Source: Mermis nigrescens (lineage: Eukaryota > Nematoda > Enoplea > Mermithida > Mermithidae). From it: DNA of 64,000 nt. Where the stretch lies: contig JAVLUZ010000191.1 in the NCBI GenBank assembly GCA_036768485.1, positions 2,950,953 through 3,014,952 on the forward strand, given 5' to 3'. Below the pieces are notes generated by a model. The model was not told where the DNA came from. It saw only the letters and a program-made list of their open reading frames with translations, and searched no databases. The stretch's first letter is position 1, and the number at the start of each line of letters is the position of its first letter. Positions 45,801 to 55,845 of this stretch are shown one piece after another. The translations under genes and the position numbers were made by a program.

Positions 45801-48800
45801 AAGTATATATTTGATGTTACAGACCATTCCATTGCCCTTATTGTTACTGTTTTCATATAATTTTAAGCATAAATATTAATGAAAAAATTGAATACGACGA
45901 ATAAAGTACAAAAATTTGCATTAAATAGGTAATAAAATTATTCATTCACCCCCAAGGAAAATCGCGTTACCCCCTTCCAGAGCATTTGACCGTGTGCATG
46001 TATGTCTCAGACCATTCTATCAATTTCCATCATTCCCACTCACATACATTATTCAAGCTTTTTCTATGTAGTCACCGGATTCTGCCTCTCCACGATTTCT
46101 TTAAAATGATAATAATACAAATCGAGCAATAAATTCACGCAAGCTTTCTGTTAATCGAGCAAACGAAAATTGCAGAAAATACGACTTTTGTCAACGAGTG
46201 AATTTCGTTTGGAATTCTCTACCTAAACATGTAACAAGTGCACAAAAAGGCGTATTTTATAGGTAGATCAAAAAGAATTCATCTTAATTACCCAATCCAG
46301 GAGCGTCATATTTTTTAATATGCCTTTTGATGTACTTTTTATTCATCGTTCGGTTATCTTTTATCGCTTCTTTACTTATTAACCTTGTCCTTAATGTTTG
46401 TTTCGCCGGCTCAGCGAATAAAATTTAGTTGTTTGTATGTTTGTACCTACATAGCTGATAAGGAATAACACAAACTTCTAGTTTTTCATCTGGTTCCTTC
46501 GTTATCACGTCCGGTATGATACCGTGTTGCCGGAACATGGCTGATATATTGGCGCTACTGGAAGAATGCAAGTAACTTTGACGAAAAAATAGTTAATGAT
46601 AAACTGACTTAGTTTGGTCCTTTCATCCTAATGCACGAGGACAATTTAAATCAATATCAATTAAAACCGATGTAAGCAATAAGCATAGGACATATAAAGC
46701 TCATATCGGTATTATCATAGCTGGCCGTCATATCCGAAAAAGTTTATGACCGTAATCACAGTGCCGTTTCGCCTTACACCCTAAATTTCATAAGTCTCCA
46801 AAGCTGACTGCGCCTACTACCATATATGATCTTGGGGGAGGGAGCCCACGAAAGCATTTCACCCCCTTGAAAATTATTTCTACCCCCCGTAATTTGCGAA
46901 TTTCCAAAAACTTCCAAAAAAATTGAAGAAAACGTGCTGTTCTAAGCGTTTTTAGCTACCTGCTTGCTCAAAACTGTTCAATTTTCGGCGCTTCGCGCTC
47001 TTTACTCATTTTTGACTATATTTTACCCGATTTACTCGAATTTTTTTCTCATATTTTTCGATATTTTTTGTTTTTACGCTCTAGAAAGATGGGACATCGT
47101 CATAAACGCCGAAAATGATATTTTTTGACACAAACCTAACGTTTTTGAGACCAAAAAAGGCACTTTGAAATTTCAATCCTCCACCGAATCCCCATCTTTT
47201 CTCATCGATTTTTTAAAATTTAACTTTAAAAATTTGAAATTTACTTTGAAAATTTTCAATTCTTTCATTTTTCCATTAATCACCAAGTTATGTCATATTT
47301 TTTAATTTTCTATCTTTTCATTTATTATTATACTTAACGAAGAATTTTTAAACGGACAAGGGGGAGCAGCCGCTCCCGGCATCCTAAATGCGGTCCTGAG
47401 TAAAGTCAGCAATGTGCCACAAAATTATTATGTGGAGTCATCTGAAAAATACTCAACTTTTTCTCATCTGTACAAAAATAAGTCCTCTTTGTTTAAAAAA
47501 CCAACAAATTATATTATATTCGTTTCATGATAAAAAACACAATAATAACTACTAATTTACAGAAGTAAAACGATAATTTGTATAAAATTCGTGTAAGGGA
47601 AAAATTCAGCGTCTGAGTGAGTGAAAGAACGGCTGAAATAATTTAGGAAATTTTCCAAATCCTCTTCAACGTGCGGGATTATAATAATACACATTTCAGA
47701 AACAAAGTCATTGCAAAATATTCATGCAATTTTTAGCTCATATTTATGCACAAAATTTTTAGGTAAAAATATTAATATTTCGAGAAAAAAAGACGGCTTT
47801 CAACCATTTTGCTTTTGCACAATGCTTAGATTTATATCAAGCAGAAAGAAAAAGTATCCTATACACAGGCCCGCATCCAGGATTCGCCCGAAGGAAAAAA
47901 ATTTTCAGAAACTATCTCTATCTCATTAAGCTGCGAAAAATGCAATGTTTCAATCGCGCTTGAGGCAAAATTATAGAAAATACTTCCTACATGGCTCAAA
48001 AAGCCGAAAATTTGAGGATTTTCATACAAGACAAAATTTTCTTATCTCTCCGTGCATTATCTTACCTTTCAAAAAATTTTTTTCGGCCAAAAGAGGAGGC
48101 CCCCGCCCCTTGAACATGGCTCTGACTATACCTATTCTGACTATTTTATGCATTCTGCTGTAAAAGGTTAGTAATCGTGTTAAACTTACCTGTTAAAGTA
48201 TCATGAACAAGAGACTATTATATACTCGTACTTATAAGTTACAAACGATTTCACATGTGACGTGCCGATTGGAAACCTGCTTCGTTTATGGCAGCATGTT
48301 TCCGCGATGTGGCATCTAGCTACATATGATACTGTTTGCATCTCCACTGCATACAGGTAAATTATCACCTTCACGAATTAATACATATTTCCGCAAACTA
48401 TCAGAAGTTTTCCCGAAAATTTTTATGACCTTATCAGTCCAAACAGAATCACAATGTTCGCTGTGATTATAAACAACTATTAAGAAGAAAACAAAGACTA
48501 AGAAATATAATACATAAGGCAAATAAAGATATGCGTTCAGCTTTGTGCTTTCAGACAAAACCTATGCAATTAACGACTTGAAAAAGTAAAAACCAAAGGA
48601 TGTAAAACAAATTTTAAAAATTTAAAATTCTTCCACATTTCGCTTCTAAATGTTAAAATGCTTTCAAACCGTTCGCTGGTCGATCTTACTTTTCGACAGT
48701 ATAAAATAAAAATCAACATTTTAAAAGTCGTCTGAAAAAAGTTAATAACTATAATTGAGCGATAAAAAATTAAAAATAGTGCGGATGACAAGACTACAAT

Positions 48801-48923
48801 AATAGAATAGTCCAGTTTTTGATACCTCATTGATCGTGCCTTTGCTGCTAAAATGTGTGGAACAACGGCGTTTTTTAAAAGGCGGCTAGCGTGTTTCAAA
48901 CTTGAAAGCATAAAGCAGGGCAT
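36775..48923 (-). CDS. Phosphatidylethanolamine-binding protein (PEBP/RKIP family)
   Basis: Six coding exons join in frame: 48923-48826, 46557-46476, 44174-44051, 43348-43211, 39242-39076 and 36825-36775, giving 660 bases and 219 residues. Family hallmarks appear in order: [69 protein letters not shown], and the C-terminal [17 protein letters not shown]. Ligand-pocket residues of the DPDxP and GxHR motifs are intact. PEBPs bind anionic lipid head groups and, in animals, can inhibit kinases such as Raf; the substrate here is unknown. The first exon adds about 38 residues rich in Leu, Lys, Arg and Ser without acids ([20 protein letters not shown]), so a mitochondrial presequence is likely. Introns of 0.7-4.0 kb are filled with transposons; intron 3 has a GC donor. 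Confidence 0.88.
36855..37015 (+). mobile_element. Family O hAT-like MITE in PEBP intron 5
   Basis: Ends CAGGCACGTAGCTGG and CAGAGATACATGCCTG match the copy at 59857 with its perfect duplication. Flanks here are degraded. It lies only 30 bases from the exon 6 acceptor. Confidence 0.7.
37338..37672 (+). mobile_element. Family B element in PEBP intron 5
   Basis: It starts ACATGACCTTGGGAGG and carries the family B interior (GCTCTAGAAAGACAGAAC, TTTTTGACGCGTATCC), ending CACGCTGTGCATTCCTG. The duplication is not clear. Confidence 0.6.
37925..38450. repeat. Truncated family H followed by family C, in PEBP intron 5
   Basis: From 37935 to 38225 the sequence follows family H (AAAGACTTTTCAACACCG, GGCGCTTCGCGAC, AGTCGAGAAGTAC). 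Family C follows (ACTTGTAACAGAGGGATG… TTTGGCCTGAAATTGG). Ends are approximate. Confidence 0.5.
39076..39242 (-). CDS. PEBP exon 5
   Basis: Acceptor TTTATTTATATTAG. GA completes the Gly codon, then [30 protein letters not shown] and GPVAGNFYE. It ends GAA|GTCAGT in phase 0. Confidence 0.95.
40550..40915 (+). mobile_element. Family C element with nested L
   Basis: It starts CATACATGTAACAGGGGTGG and ends AATTTTGAGCTATTACATG, short inverted ends around CATGTAAC/TTACATG. It is interrupted by the family L element at 40733. It lies in PEBP intron 4, between exons 4 and 5. Confidence 0.65.
40733..40874 (+). mobile_element. Family L MITE nested in family C
   Basis: A perfect 8-bp duplication CCGACTAC (40725-40732 and 40875-40882) brackets 142 bp beginning TACACATGGGCATGGGGG and ending GGTTGCTGCCCATGTCAG. 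Confidence 0.85.
41264..41887 (-). mobile_element. Family B element with nested L, PEBP intron 4
   Basis: Flanks TAATAATC (41256-41263) and TTATAATC (41888-41895) match in 7 of 8 bases. The element is in reverse orientation (GCAGCATGGGAATTCTGG at the left) and includes a perfect hairpin motif near 41698. It is split by the L element at 41328. Confidence 0.8.
41328..41542 (+). mobile_element. Family L element nested in family B
   Basis: A perfect 8-bp duplication TTCAGGCC (41320-41327 and 41543-41550). Ends CATACCTGGGCGTGAGG and GGTGCCGCCCACCTATG. Confidence 0.88.
42147..42400 (+). mobile_element. Family L element
   Basis: CATACGTGGGCGTGGGGGG to GGTGCTGCCCACCTCATAG. The interior shares GATGCCAATGGATAAAGCTC with the copy at 41328. 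The duplication is not clear. It lies in PEBP intron 4. Confidence 0.6.
42753..43202 (-). mobile_element. Family H element abutting the PEBP exon 4 donor
   Basis: The right end CAAAAAAGTG at 43202 is followed by ATATTTAC (43203-43210); the left end is preceded by AAATTTAC (42745-42752), 7 of 8 matching. On the gene strand the right copy is GTAAATAT, the first 8 bases of intron 4, and the left copy is GTAAATTT. Two hairpin motifs lie inside (42959 and 43053). Confidence 0.75.
43211..43348 (-). CDS. PEBP exon 4
   Basis: Acceptor CTGCTTTCAG. It encodes [20 protein letters not shown] through [12 protein letters not shown] and ends with G before GTAAAT. The donor lies inside the 8-bp duplication of the family H element at 42753-43202. 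Confidence 0.95.
44051..44174 (-). CDS. PEBP exon 3, GC donor
   Basis: Acceptor TTTTTTGCTTAATCAAG. It encodes [20 protein letters not shown] and TLIMT, ending ATGACGG in phase 1. The intron begins GCAAGT, the usual form of a GC-AG intron. Joining to exon 4 makes the TDPDAP motif exactly. Confidence 0.92.
44225..45259 (+). mobile_element. Family A element with nested B, PEBP intron 2
   Basis: Ends CAGGGGGAATTGGAG and CCTAGATACTTCACTG; flanks CATTCAAT (44217-44224) and CGTTTAAT (45260-45267), 6 of 8 matching. It begins 50 bases from the exon 3 acceptor and contains the element at 44421. Confidence 0.75.
44421..44829 (+). mobile_element. Family B element nested in family A
   Basis: A perfect 8-bp duplication GGTCCGGA (44413-44420 and 44830-44837). 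The empty site is seen at about 13850-13865 (GGCGACCTGGAAGCC). Ends ACATACATGATTTTTGG and CATACTGGGCATGTAT. This fixes the boundaries of family B and shows it is a hAT-type element. Confidence 0.9.
45268..46475. other. PEBP intron 2 remainder, nothing recognised
   Basis: Intronic AT-rich sequence. A short C-rich patch near 45950-46010 resembles the end of a mobile element, but no ends could be defined. Confidence 0.4.
46476..46557 (-). CDS. PEBP exon 2
   Basis: Acceptor TTGCATTCTTCCAG, then T completing a Ser codon. It encodes [20 protein letters not shown], the conserved PEBP N-terminus, and closes at GAA|GTTTGT in phase 0, matching exon 3. Confidence 0.85.
46812..47200 (+). mobile_element. 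Family B element in PEBP intron 1
   Basis: CCATATATGATCTTGGGGGA at the left, family B interior with GGCGCTTCGCGCTC and GCTCTAGAAAGATGGGAC. The right end is degraded near CCTCCACCGAATCCCCAT. Confidence 0.55.
47340..47395 (+). mobile_element. Family E 3' end fragment
   Basis: GGGGGAGCAGCCGCTCCCGG and ATCCTAAATGCGGTCCTG match the terminal part of family E. Confidence 0.4.
47868..48130 (+). mobile_element. D/E-like short element in PEBP intron 1
   Basis: It begins CAGGCCCGCATCCAGG at 47868. The right end is near GGCTCTG at about 48125, with imperfect CTATAC-containing flanks on both sides. Boundaries are approximate. Confidence 0.45.
48131..48825 (-). other. PEBP intron 1, upstream part
   Basis: It holds an 80-codon minus frame (48558-48316) starting at TTG, with a hydrophobic stretch and then [20 protein letters not shown]. 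An acceptor-like TTTATAATCACAG lies at 48461. Inclusion as an exon breaks the phase between PEBP exons 1 and 2 unless a weak donor is used, so I leave it as intron. It may be part of an unrelated coding relic. Confidence 0.35.
48826..48923 (-). CDS. PEBP exon 1 (presequence)
   Basis: It encodes [20 protein letters not shown] onward to ATG AG, then a donor AG|GTATCA. It ends in phase 2, and exon 2 supplies the missing T. The frame is open upstream to another ATG at 48995, and a CAG acceptor lies just before, so the true start could be 48923, a later Met, or 48995. This is the least certain exon because it has no family motif. Confidence 0.55.
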
Positions 48924-48995
48924 TTCGCAGCCACGGTAGCTTCTTTCTGTAAAATATTGCCCACATACAGAAATTTTTTTATCTTCACACGACAT

Positions 48996-49734
48996 TATCG
49001 GAGCATTAAAAGCATCGCTGCTGACAAGAAATACGATTCAAATAGTATAAGCATTAGAAAAATCAAAGTAACGATGTCGCTTCAGTGCTTAAAAAGATTA
49101 TAATCTACGATTATGTGGAATATCTAAGTGGTTTTCGAAGTATGCCATGTTTAAGAGTCCGTACAGTAAGTTGCATCATATCAATTTCGGCGTCACAAGA
49201 ATCTTTTACGGAATAATACGAAAACTGATGAAGTTCCTGTTTTGCAAGCACCTACTATTAATGGCGAAAATTGGTTATGTGGCGTAAAATTAAACACAGC
49301 TGAAATAATTGGGTAAATAATTGTAATGAAAATTCTTGTCAATTAGAAATTAATTTTTCAACTCTTTTAAACACAAATTTATCGATGATTAGGATGCATG
49401 TGTATTGTGCGCTGGATAAAAAGAAAAATGAAAGAAGTATAGGTATTAACTTATGTAAACAGCTTGGGATATTACGTAGCCTATGCACAATCATTGACCA
49501 ACTCTTGATTCTAGTTTTCAGAAAATAAGAACGCTGAAATGACTAATGAGTGAGACATGTTGCAAAAGGTGCAATATGTATTCGAAAAAACTAATGATAG
49601 GATTGAAAAAAGTTGAATGCTCAGTTTATGTAAAACTGACGTTATCTCAAGTTTCGTCGACAAGCAGGTTTTTAATACTCACTCATTGCATTACTTTCGA
49701 GATTTTAGAACGCGACCATTACCGCTTGCTTAAC
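48996..49734. other. Upstream of PEBP exon 1, no gene seen
   Basis: The promoter and any 5' non-coding exon of the PEBP gene should lie here or further up. I see no TATA box or initiator that I would defend, and no other gene. Confidence 0.35.
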
Positions 49735-50345
49735 ATACATCTAATGGCTCGAAATTTTAACTGGAGGGTCCCCGGCCATTCATAGGGAGGGGTTAGATAC
49801 CTTCAATTTTTGGCCGGAAACGGTCAAAAAATGCAAGTTTTTTTAAAATCAGAGGGCTCAAAAAACTTTCTGGCTTTGAGGGACCGGACATGCACAACAT
49901 GGGAATTCTGGGAGGGGGAAACCTAAAGTGACTTTTTGGGGCTCAAAAATAGTAGGTATGCATCGAAAACATCGTTTTTTGGCGTTTCTGACGATGAGAG
50001 CATAAAAACAAAAAATTACGGAAAAATTGAAATAATTCGAATAAATTGAATAATATATGGGTTAAAACACGAGTATATGGCGCGAAGCGCGAAAATTTGG
50101 TACTTTTTGAGCAAATAGATAGCTGAAAACACTTTAGAAAATACTTTTTCTATCGATATTCAGGAAAGTTTTGGAAACTTCTGATAAATCGCCAATTCTG
50201 GGAGAGGCTGAAAAATTTTTTGCAAAGGGTCAAAATTTTTCTGGGGGAAGTTGAAAATCCCGAAATCCCTTTCATATATGGGGACGGCCAACTTTGCATG
50301 GGATGATCCCCATCCCCTGTTAAATGCATGCCGCTTAATCTCTTG
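49735..50345 (-). mobile_element. Family C element (reverse) split by family B
   Basis: Left ACATCTAATGGCTCGAAATT, right GATCCCCATCCCCTGTTAAATG. The interior GGCTTTGAGGG and GGACGGCCAACTTT are separated by the B insertion at 49887; together they read like the uninterrupted copy at 38250. Confidence 0.65.
49887..50279 (-). mobile_element. Family B element nested in family C
   Basis: Flanks GGGACCGG (49879-49886) and GGGGACGG (50280-50287), 6 of 8 matching. It starts ACATGCACAACATGGGAATT, contains GGCGCGAAGCGCG near 50078, and ends CATATAT. Confidence 0.7.
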
Positions 50346-51885
50346 CATAAATGCATGTTGTACTATTTGTTGCTCATCACTTTTTGCTTAGGACAATCAC
50401 AAATTTACAGAATGTATCCTAATTTTATAAGAAGTGTAGATAACTTATTGACCTATAAATAACCAATGTTCGAGATTCGCGAGCTCAAAAAATGCACTTT
50501 AGCAAAGCGCTCTTTCAATAAAACTTGGTACGAAGAATAAAAAATTACTTACGCGTACGCAGATATTTCCATTAATTGCTTTTATTCTGCTTATTATCAA
50601 CACATCCGATATGTTAATTTTTTATTGCCTTCTATGGAAAAATGTTCCGTCGAGTAGGACTACACGTCTAAGTCAATAAACGTACGCTTAATTATACATG
50701 ACAGATAGGCCGCTTTTGCGCGTCTTATCAAAATCGAAGCCTTTTTCGGCAGAATAATCGAAATGAAAAGTTCGGCTACGTCACGCGTTATTTACAAACA
50801 CGGAATCGATACAAGGTCTACTATTATTGCAGAAAATGGATAAAATGAGGGGATATAATCCACGCTGCTCAATATACAGAAAGATTCTGAAAATCGGTCT
50901 CGCAACAACAAACAGAATACCCCACGAATCGTGTGTATCCTGACACAGAACACTTATCCTGACACACACACAAAAAGTCCGTAATGAAAACAATGACGAA
51001 GATCTACGCCTACAGGAGCAATCACGCTCGGTTTACAACAAATTTACGAGTAACAAAATTTTATGGAAGATAGAAAAAAGCAGCAAAAATGCAAGCACTA
51101 TAAAAAATGTTTAATAATTTCACTTTTCCACATTTTTACCACTTTAATACCACTTGGACGAAAAACAGCCTAAAACGTTGCATAAAAAGAAGTAAAAACA
51201 CGCATTAATTACAAATTAAGCTTTTTTAATATGGAGACTTGCCGTATTGAAAACTAATTTGATCCATAGGATTTTAATTCCTTTCCAGTTTTTATCTTGC
51301 ATTCAAGACCTAAAGTTGAATGAGAATTAGGTGACAAATGTTACAGGATTCGTTTCGCGCAAGCTAATCAATAGATTTGAAAAAATCTTTGCATTATTTC
51401 AAAATATAGACCAATATAACTAAAATTTTAGAGATCAGTCAGTGGCCTCACTAATGATGATTTCAAAGATTTGACCAAGGAAGGGTTAAATTTCATCGCG
51501 TTTACCTTGATTCAAAAGTAGTCTCCTGCAAAAAGAACTTTTCGGAGATTCCCTTACATTTTTATTTCAGCTCTACAACAACAAACATTTTCAATCACTC
51601 AGATTAACATAATTTGGGTGTTGTGCTAGCTAAAGAAATCGAGCTTGTCATGATATATCTTAACAATCGCGCATTAAAACGAAGGGAACATATGTACAAT
51701 CACGGGACTGTGCTTTGTTGCAAAGCGCATTATGAGCCTGTGCATTTGATCTAACCATCAACAAAGTGCGGGGGACCACGTTGAGACTAGAGCTTAAGAA
51801 ATAAATAAAAAGAAATTTGGTGGGGGAATAAAAACATTTAGGCCCAACCAGTAAACAATGTATTCTTTTGTGAAGATGCTTGAAA
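50346..51885. other. Intergenic DNA, nothing recognised
   Basis: AT-rich; the minus frame at 50781-50993 is Cys/Phe-rich but without motif or splice support. No mobile-element ends seen. Confidence 0.4.
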
Positions 51886-51988
51886 TCAGGCCCGTATTCG
51901 GAGGGGCGGAGGGGCCTGCCTCCCCCCGAAAAGGGAAAAAATTGTGTTTCTCCTAAGGGTCCCGCAAAGGGGAAAATGAGCTTAAGAC
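51886..51988 (+). mobile_element. Family D 5' fragment
   Basis: CAGGCCCGTATTCGGAGGGG and CCTGCCTCCCCCCG match the family D start. It is interrupted by the H element at 51989, and its right part is not recognisable after 52749. Confidence 0.6.
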
Positions 51989-52748
51989 CAGTGTTTTTTT
52001 TTGTACAAGGTCCGTTTGTACATGTACAAAGATGGTCCCCAAAAGTCTTTGTACATTTTGTACATGCAAATTTTTGTGTACTATACTATAGTACAGTAGC
52101 GATTTTAGTGTGGTTAAACAGTGTTTTCGATCTTTGGTAGTGTATTATAGCTAATTTCTGGGTTTCTGACGCCAAAAAATACTGAAAATTATCTGAAAAC
52201 GGCGCGAAGCGCCGAAAAATGTTGACATTTTTCCATTCTAAATGCAAATTCTGCCATTTTAAAGATATATAGGACAAATAATTTATCAGTTCGGAGCGAA
52301 GCGCCGAAAATTGTGGGAATTTTACATCTTTTTACAGTTTTTGTCCTCCTGAAAATCTTTGTACATTTTGTACACACAAAACTTTTGGGCACTATAATAT
52401 GGTATAGCAGCGACTTTAGTGCGGTAAAAACAGAGTTCTCCAACTTTTCATAGTGTGTTTTAGCTAATTTCTGGGTCTCTAAGGGTAAAAATCACTAAGA
52501 ATCGTCTTAAAACGGCGCGAAGCGCCGGAAAATTTGACATTTTTACTTTTGAAATGCAATTTCTGCCATTATAAAGATATATAGAACACACAATTACTCA
52601 TTTCGGCGCGAAGCGCCGAAATTTTCCCGAATTTTAGACCTTTTTTGCAATTTTTGTCTTCCCAAAAATCTTTGTACATGTACAAAGACGGTCCCGAAAA
52701 GTCTTTGTACATCGGGAAAAATCTTTGTCGAGTACAAAAAAAACCGTG
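51989..52748 (-). mobile_element. Family H element, long form
   Basis: A perfect 8-bp duplication CTTAAGAC (51981-51988 and 52749-52756). Ends CAGTGTTTTTTTTTGTACAAGG and AGTACAAAAAAAACCGTG. It carries four hairpin motifs (about 52200, 52296, 52513, 52603). The interior is two related halves, as in the copy at 56501, which lies in the opposite orientation. Confidence 0.9.
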
Positions 52749-52756
52749 CTTAAGAC

Positions 52757-53297
52757 CCCATTTATTTTTCAAATAGTAGTAAATTAAAACATTCAACGAT
52801 CTCTGTCAATGATGCAACATTGCAGCAACTAAATATGGAATGTATAATATGTTCTATCAAAAGTAAGGGTCCATGATTGTACATTACGCGCTAAAATAAA
52901 AAAAACGTATTACAAACAATAGATCGGTATCTGTTCCAATAAAATTAACGACAAACGTATCTATAATCTGCAATTCTACGCGGCAAAAATTCGAGGTATT
53001 GACGTGAAAAATTTAATTAACGCCTAAGCATAATGGGTAGATAAGTTAGCATGAGAAGAATTCAAAAAACTAAAAGATTGCGCAAAACTTTAAAAAAACT
53101 TTAACCTTATATTTTGTAAAATTCTTCATAACTTTTATAAAAACAAAAAATATACAAATTCTTCTACTGAGCCATCGAAACGGAATAAAGCGGATCGAAT
53201 GCACGACTCAAAAATAAAGGATCGACATAAACAATGAGTATTAGCGCAATAACACGGAAATCTATAATTTATATACAGTGAGATTTAGACGAGCTAT
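52757..53297. other. Intergenic DNA, nothing recognised
   Basis: AT-rich sequence, no ORF or repeat that I can define. Confidence 0.4.
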
Positions 53298-53339
53298 TCA
53301 CCTCCTACGCTTCAAGCAGCTGCCAGTCTTTTGATTGGC
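53298..53339 (-). CDS. Possible terminal exon of the 5-phosphatase gene
   Basis: An acceptor TTGTAGAATTAG at 53340 opens a phase-0 frame, ANQKTGSCLKRRR then TGA. It fits the phase of the exon at 57381-57434 and would give a basic tail. There is no family motif, and the distance (4 kb) makes it speculative; the preceding exon could itself run to a stop. Confidence 0.25.
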   Translation of the reverse strand, partial: ANQKTGSCLKRRR

Positions 53340-53382
53340 CTAATTCTACAAGACAAATTTAAAAAAATATACAAAACGGAAT

Positions 53383-53782
53383 TAGGGGCGGATTTAAGGG
53401 GAGGGGGGGGCGGGGGAGGGCGCCCCCTTGGCCCAAAATAGTTGGCGAGATAAACGCATATGCCATTTGCAATGATTTTTGGCCATCAGTGATCATGATT
53501 TATCAAATTTTTTCGACGTTCCGCGTCAAATGCTACAAATACAGGAAATCGAGCAGTAAATCGCTTAAATTGCTAAAGTCAAAGAAATTTAATGATTTTT
53601 TCGCACTAAATTATCCAAAATTTCAAAATTTTTGCATCGAAAGTGATTTAAATAAAAGTAGACAACGTGTATCGTCGAAAAATGTAATTTTGCACGTGAA
53701 GGGCAATTTAAAGACTTATTTTTGACTGTTTTTGGAAAAGTTGGAATACCGCTGTTTTAGGAAAATCCTAGATCCGCCACTG
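53383..53782 (+). mobile_element. Family A hAT-like element
   Basis: Flanks AACGGAAT (53375-53382) and AACGGTAT (53783-53790), 7 of 8 matching. Ends TAGGGGCGGATTTAAGGGG and CCTAGATCCGCCACTG. A 400-bp uninterrupted copy. Confidence 0.85.
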
Positions 53783-54350
53783 AACGGTATGAAAGCCGAC
53801 TGATAAATAGTACCTATTTTGCAAATATAAATTGTAAAAAAGAAGAGTGTTTTTAAAGGTCCTTAAAACATCTCTGAGTTCAGGTGATACTCTGAACCTT
53901 TCGACTCGGATTCGACTCCGTTTCGAATTGGCTTTTTCTCGGGCAGCCGACTCGGCTCAGGCCAAGCCTTTCATCCTTCGGGGGTCGATAATTGGGGGGA
54001 TATTTATTACCTCTAAAGGATCAAACAGACAGGTACTGTCAGGCGATTTTGAGCTGGCGGAACGTTTTCTGCGCCATTTATGAGATAAAAAGCTGTAATT
54101 ATGCCAGAATTTTTCGAAATAACAATTTTTCGTCTCTTTTTAAACGCCCAAAAACGTGTCCAAGTGCTCTAAAAATCAAACTTTTTTCTATCTTTTTATG
54201 GGTATACCAACTGTTATGCAGTTGAAAGGGACCAAAAACGCAGTATTATCGCATAAAAGTATTCAATATAAACTATTTTGACCATTATCATCATTTAATT
54301 AGCAAAAAGCGTTGAGACTGAATTTATAAATTTCGATGTACATATAGATG

Positions 54351-55146
54351 CTGGCCCGTATCCAGGGGACAGGGGGCCTGCCCCCCCCCGAAGAAAGAAT
54401 TTCTGTTTTTCCCAAAGGTCCCCCAAAGGGAAAAATTAAAAATTGGCGAACTGCGTCTAAAACACCGCCAAAACAGGTTTTTAGCGTACATTTGAGCAAG
54501 TAAACTCAAAATTTTCCGGCGCTTTGCGCCGGATTTATTATTAATGTATAGTTTTGTCTTCTAAATCGCTAAAAATCATTCAAATTTGAGTTAGACATAG
54601 AGAGCATGTCAATTTTTTTCCAGCGCTGTGCGCCGGATTTATTGTTCAGCTATAGTTTTTGCCTTCTAGCTCACTCAAAACTGTTCAAACATGAGGTTTG
54701 ACATGGGAAACATGAAATTTTTCCGGCGCTTCGCGCCGTATCTATTGTTTATATATGTTTTTTGTCTTCTAGCCCGCTCAAAACCGCTCAAATTTGAACT
54801 TGACATGCAGAATATGTCAATTTTTTCGGCCCTTGGCGCCGAATTATTCATTATCTGCATTGTTTTTCTCTGTAAAGCACAATGATTAAGTGCAAAGGCA
54901 AGAGATAAGAAATAATTCGTTGATTAAGTGATGAGAAATCAGCTTAAATGATAAATTTGCTGTATATCAATATGAAATGGAGTGAAAAATTTAAATTTTT
55001 TTTGAAAATTTTCTTCACCATCGTATAGAGCTTGCCGAGATACGCTCAAAACTGCCTTTATTTTCGCCTATCTCCTAATAGTTTTCGAGATATCTTGCCT
55101 CAAAAATTTTCGCCCTCCCCAAAATAAAATCCTGGATACGGACCTG
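54351..55146 (+). mobile_element. Family D hAT-like element, perfect TSD
   Basis: Perfect 8-bp duplication TATAGATG (54343-54350 and 55147-55154). Ends CTGGCCCGTATCCAGG and CCTGGATACGGACCTG. The interior has four successive copies of a roughly 100-bp module, each with a GGCGCTTCGCGCCG-type hairpin (about 54518, 54633, 54723, 54829) followed by TTTTGTCTTCTAG. Confidence 0.92.
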
Positions 55147-55170
55147 TATAGATGAATTAATTTATTATAA

Positions 55171-55845
55171 GAGCGACTGCAGTTAAGAGTCGCTCAGATC
55201 GGCTCGATCGATAGTCACCGATTTCGCTCAAATTTTCAGGGGAGTTAGCAATCAGTCAGTAATGTAAAAGCGCAGAGGGATTTTTTTATACTATCGCACG
55301 CTTCGGGAGATATAGCGCTGTTTATAGCTACAGTATGCCGAAATCCGAAAATTCCCTACTCTGACATTTTTCTTTATAACTCCCCTAATACTCAATATTT
55401 TGTCATCACCTTCTTTTGTTCGTGCAAAAGTAGATATCCTACGTAATGAATATAAAAAATAGTATCGATGCTGTAAATATGAGCTACAGTATGCCGAAAA
55501 TGACGCATTTTATATATGCATCTTTGAAGAAATGTCACGATGATCTAATTTATTTTTTAATATTCATTACGAGGAATATTCACTTTTGCACTGAACAAGG
55601 AGGATGATGACAAAATATTGAGTATTGCTTGAGTTGGAAAGAAAAATGTCAGAATGAAGAATTTTCGGATTTCGGGCATACTGTAGGTATAAACAGCGCT
55701 ACATCTCCCGAAGCCTGTGATATTATAAAAAATCCCTTCGCGAGTTTACATTACTAAGTGATTGCTATGTAACTCCCTCAAAATTTGAGCGAAATCGGTG
55801 ACTATCGATCGAGCCGATCTGGGCGACCCTTAACTGCAATCGCTC
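55171..55845. mobile_element. 675-bp foldback (near-palindromic) element
   Basis: The sequence from GAGCGACTGCAGTTAAG at 55171 is repeated in inverse at 55845 (CTTAACTGCAATCGCTC). Pairing continues through GATCGGCTCGATCGATAGTC, ATAGCGCTGTTTATA and CGTAATGAATAT to a short loop near 55475-55535, so each arm is about 300 bp. A transcript would form one very long hairpin. It has no coding capacity; a MITE or foldback element is likely. Confidence 0.85.

Noticed and set aside
48355..48460. Extra PEBP exon ([20 protein letters not shown]) with a good acceptor
   Set aside because: It has no PEBP motif, its best donor gives the wrong phase, and exon 1 joins exon 2 at 46557 in phase without it.
50781..50993. 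70-codon minus ORF, Cys/Phe-rich
   Set aside because: No splice sites, homology or repeat support; chance ORF in AT-rich DNA.
52189..52796. Several ORFs of 63-86 codons at 52.1-52.8 kb and their counterparts at 56.4-57.1 kb
   Set aside because: They are frames of the two family H elements and are not conserved as proteins between the two copies.
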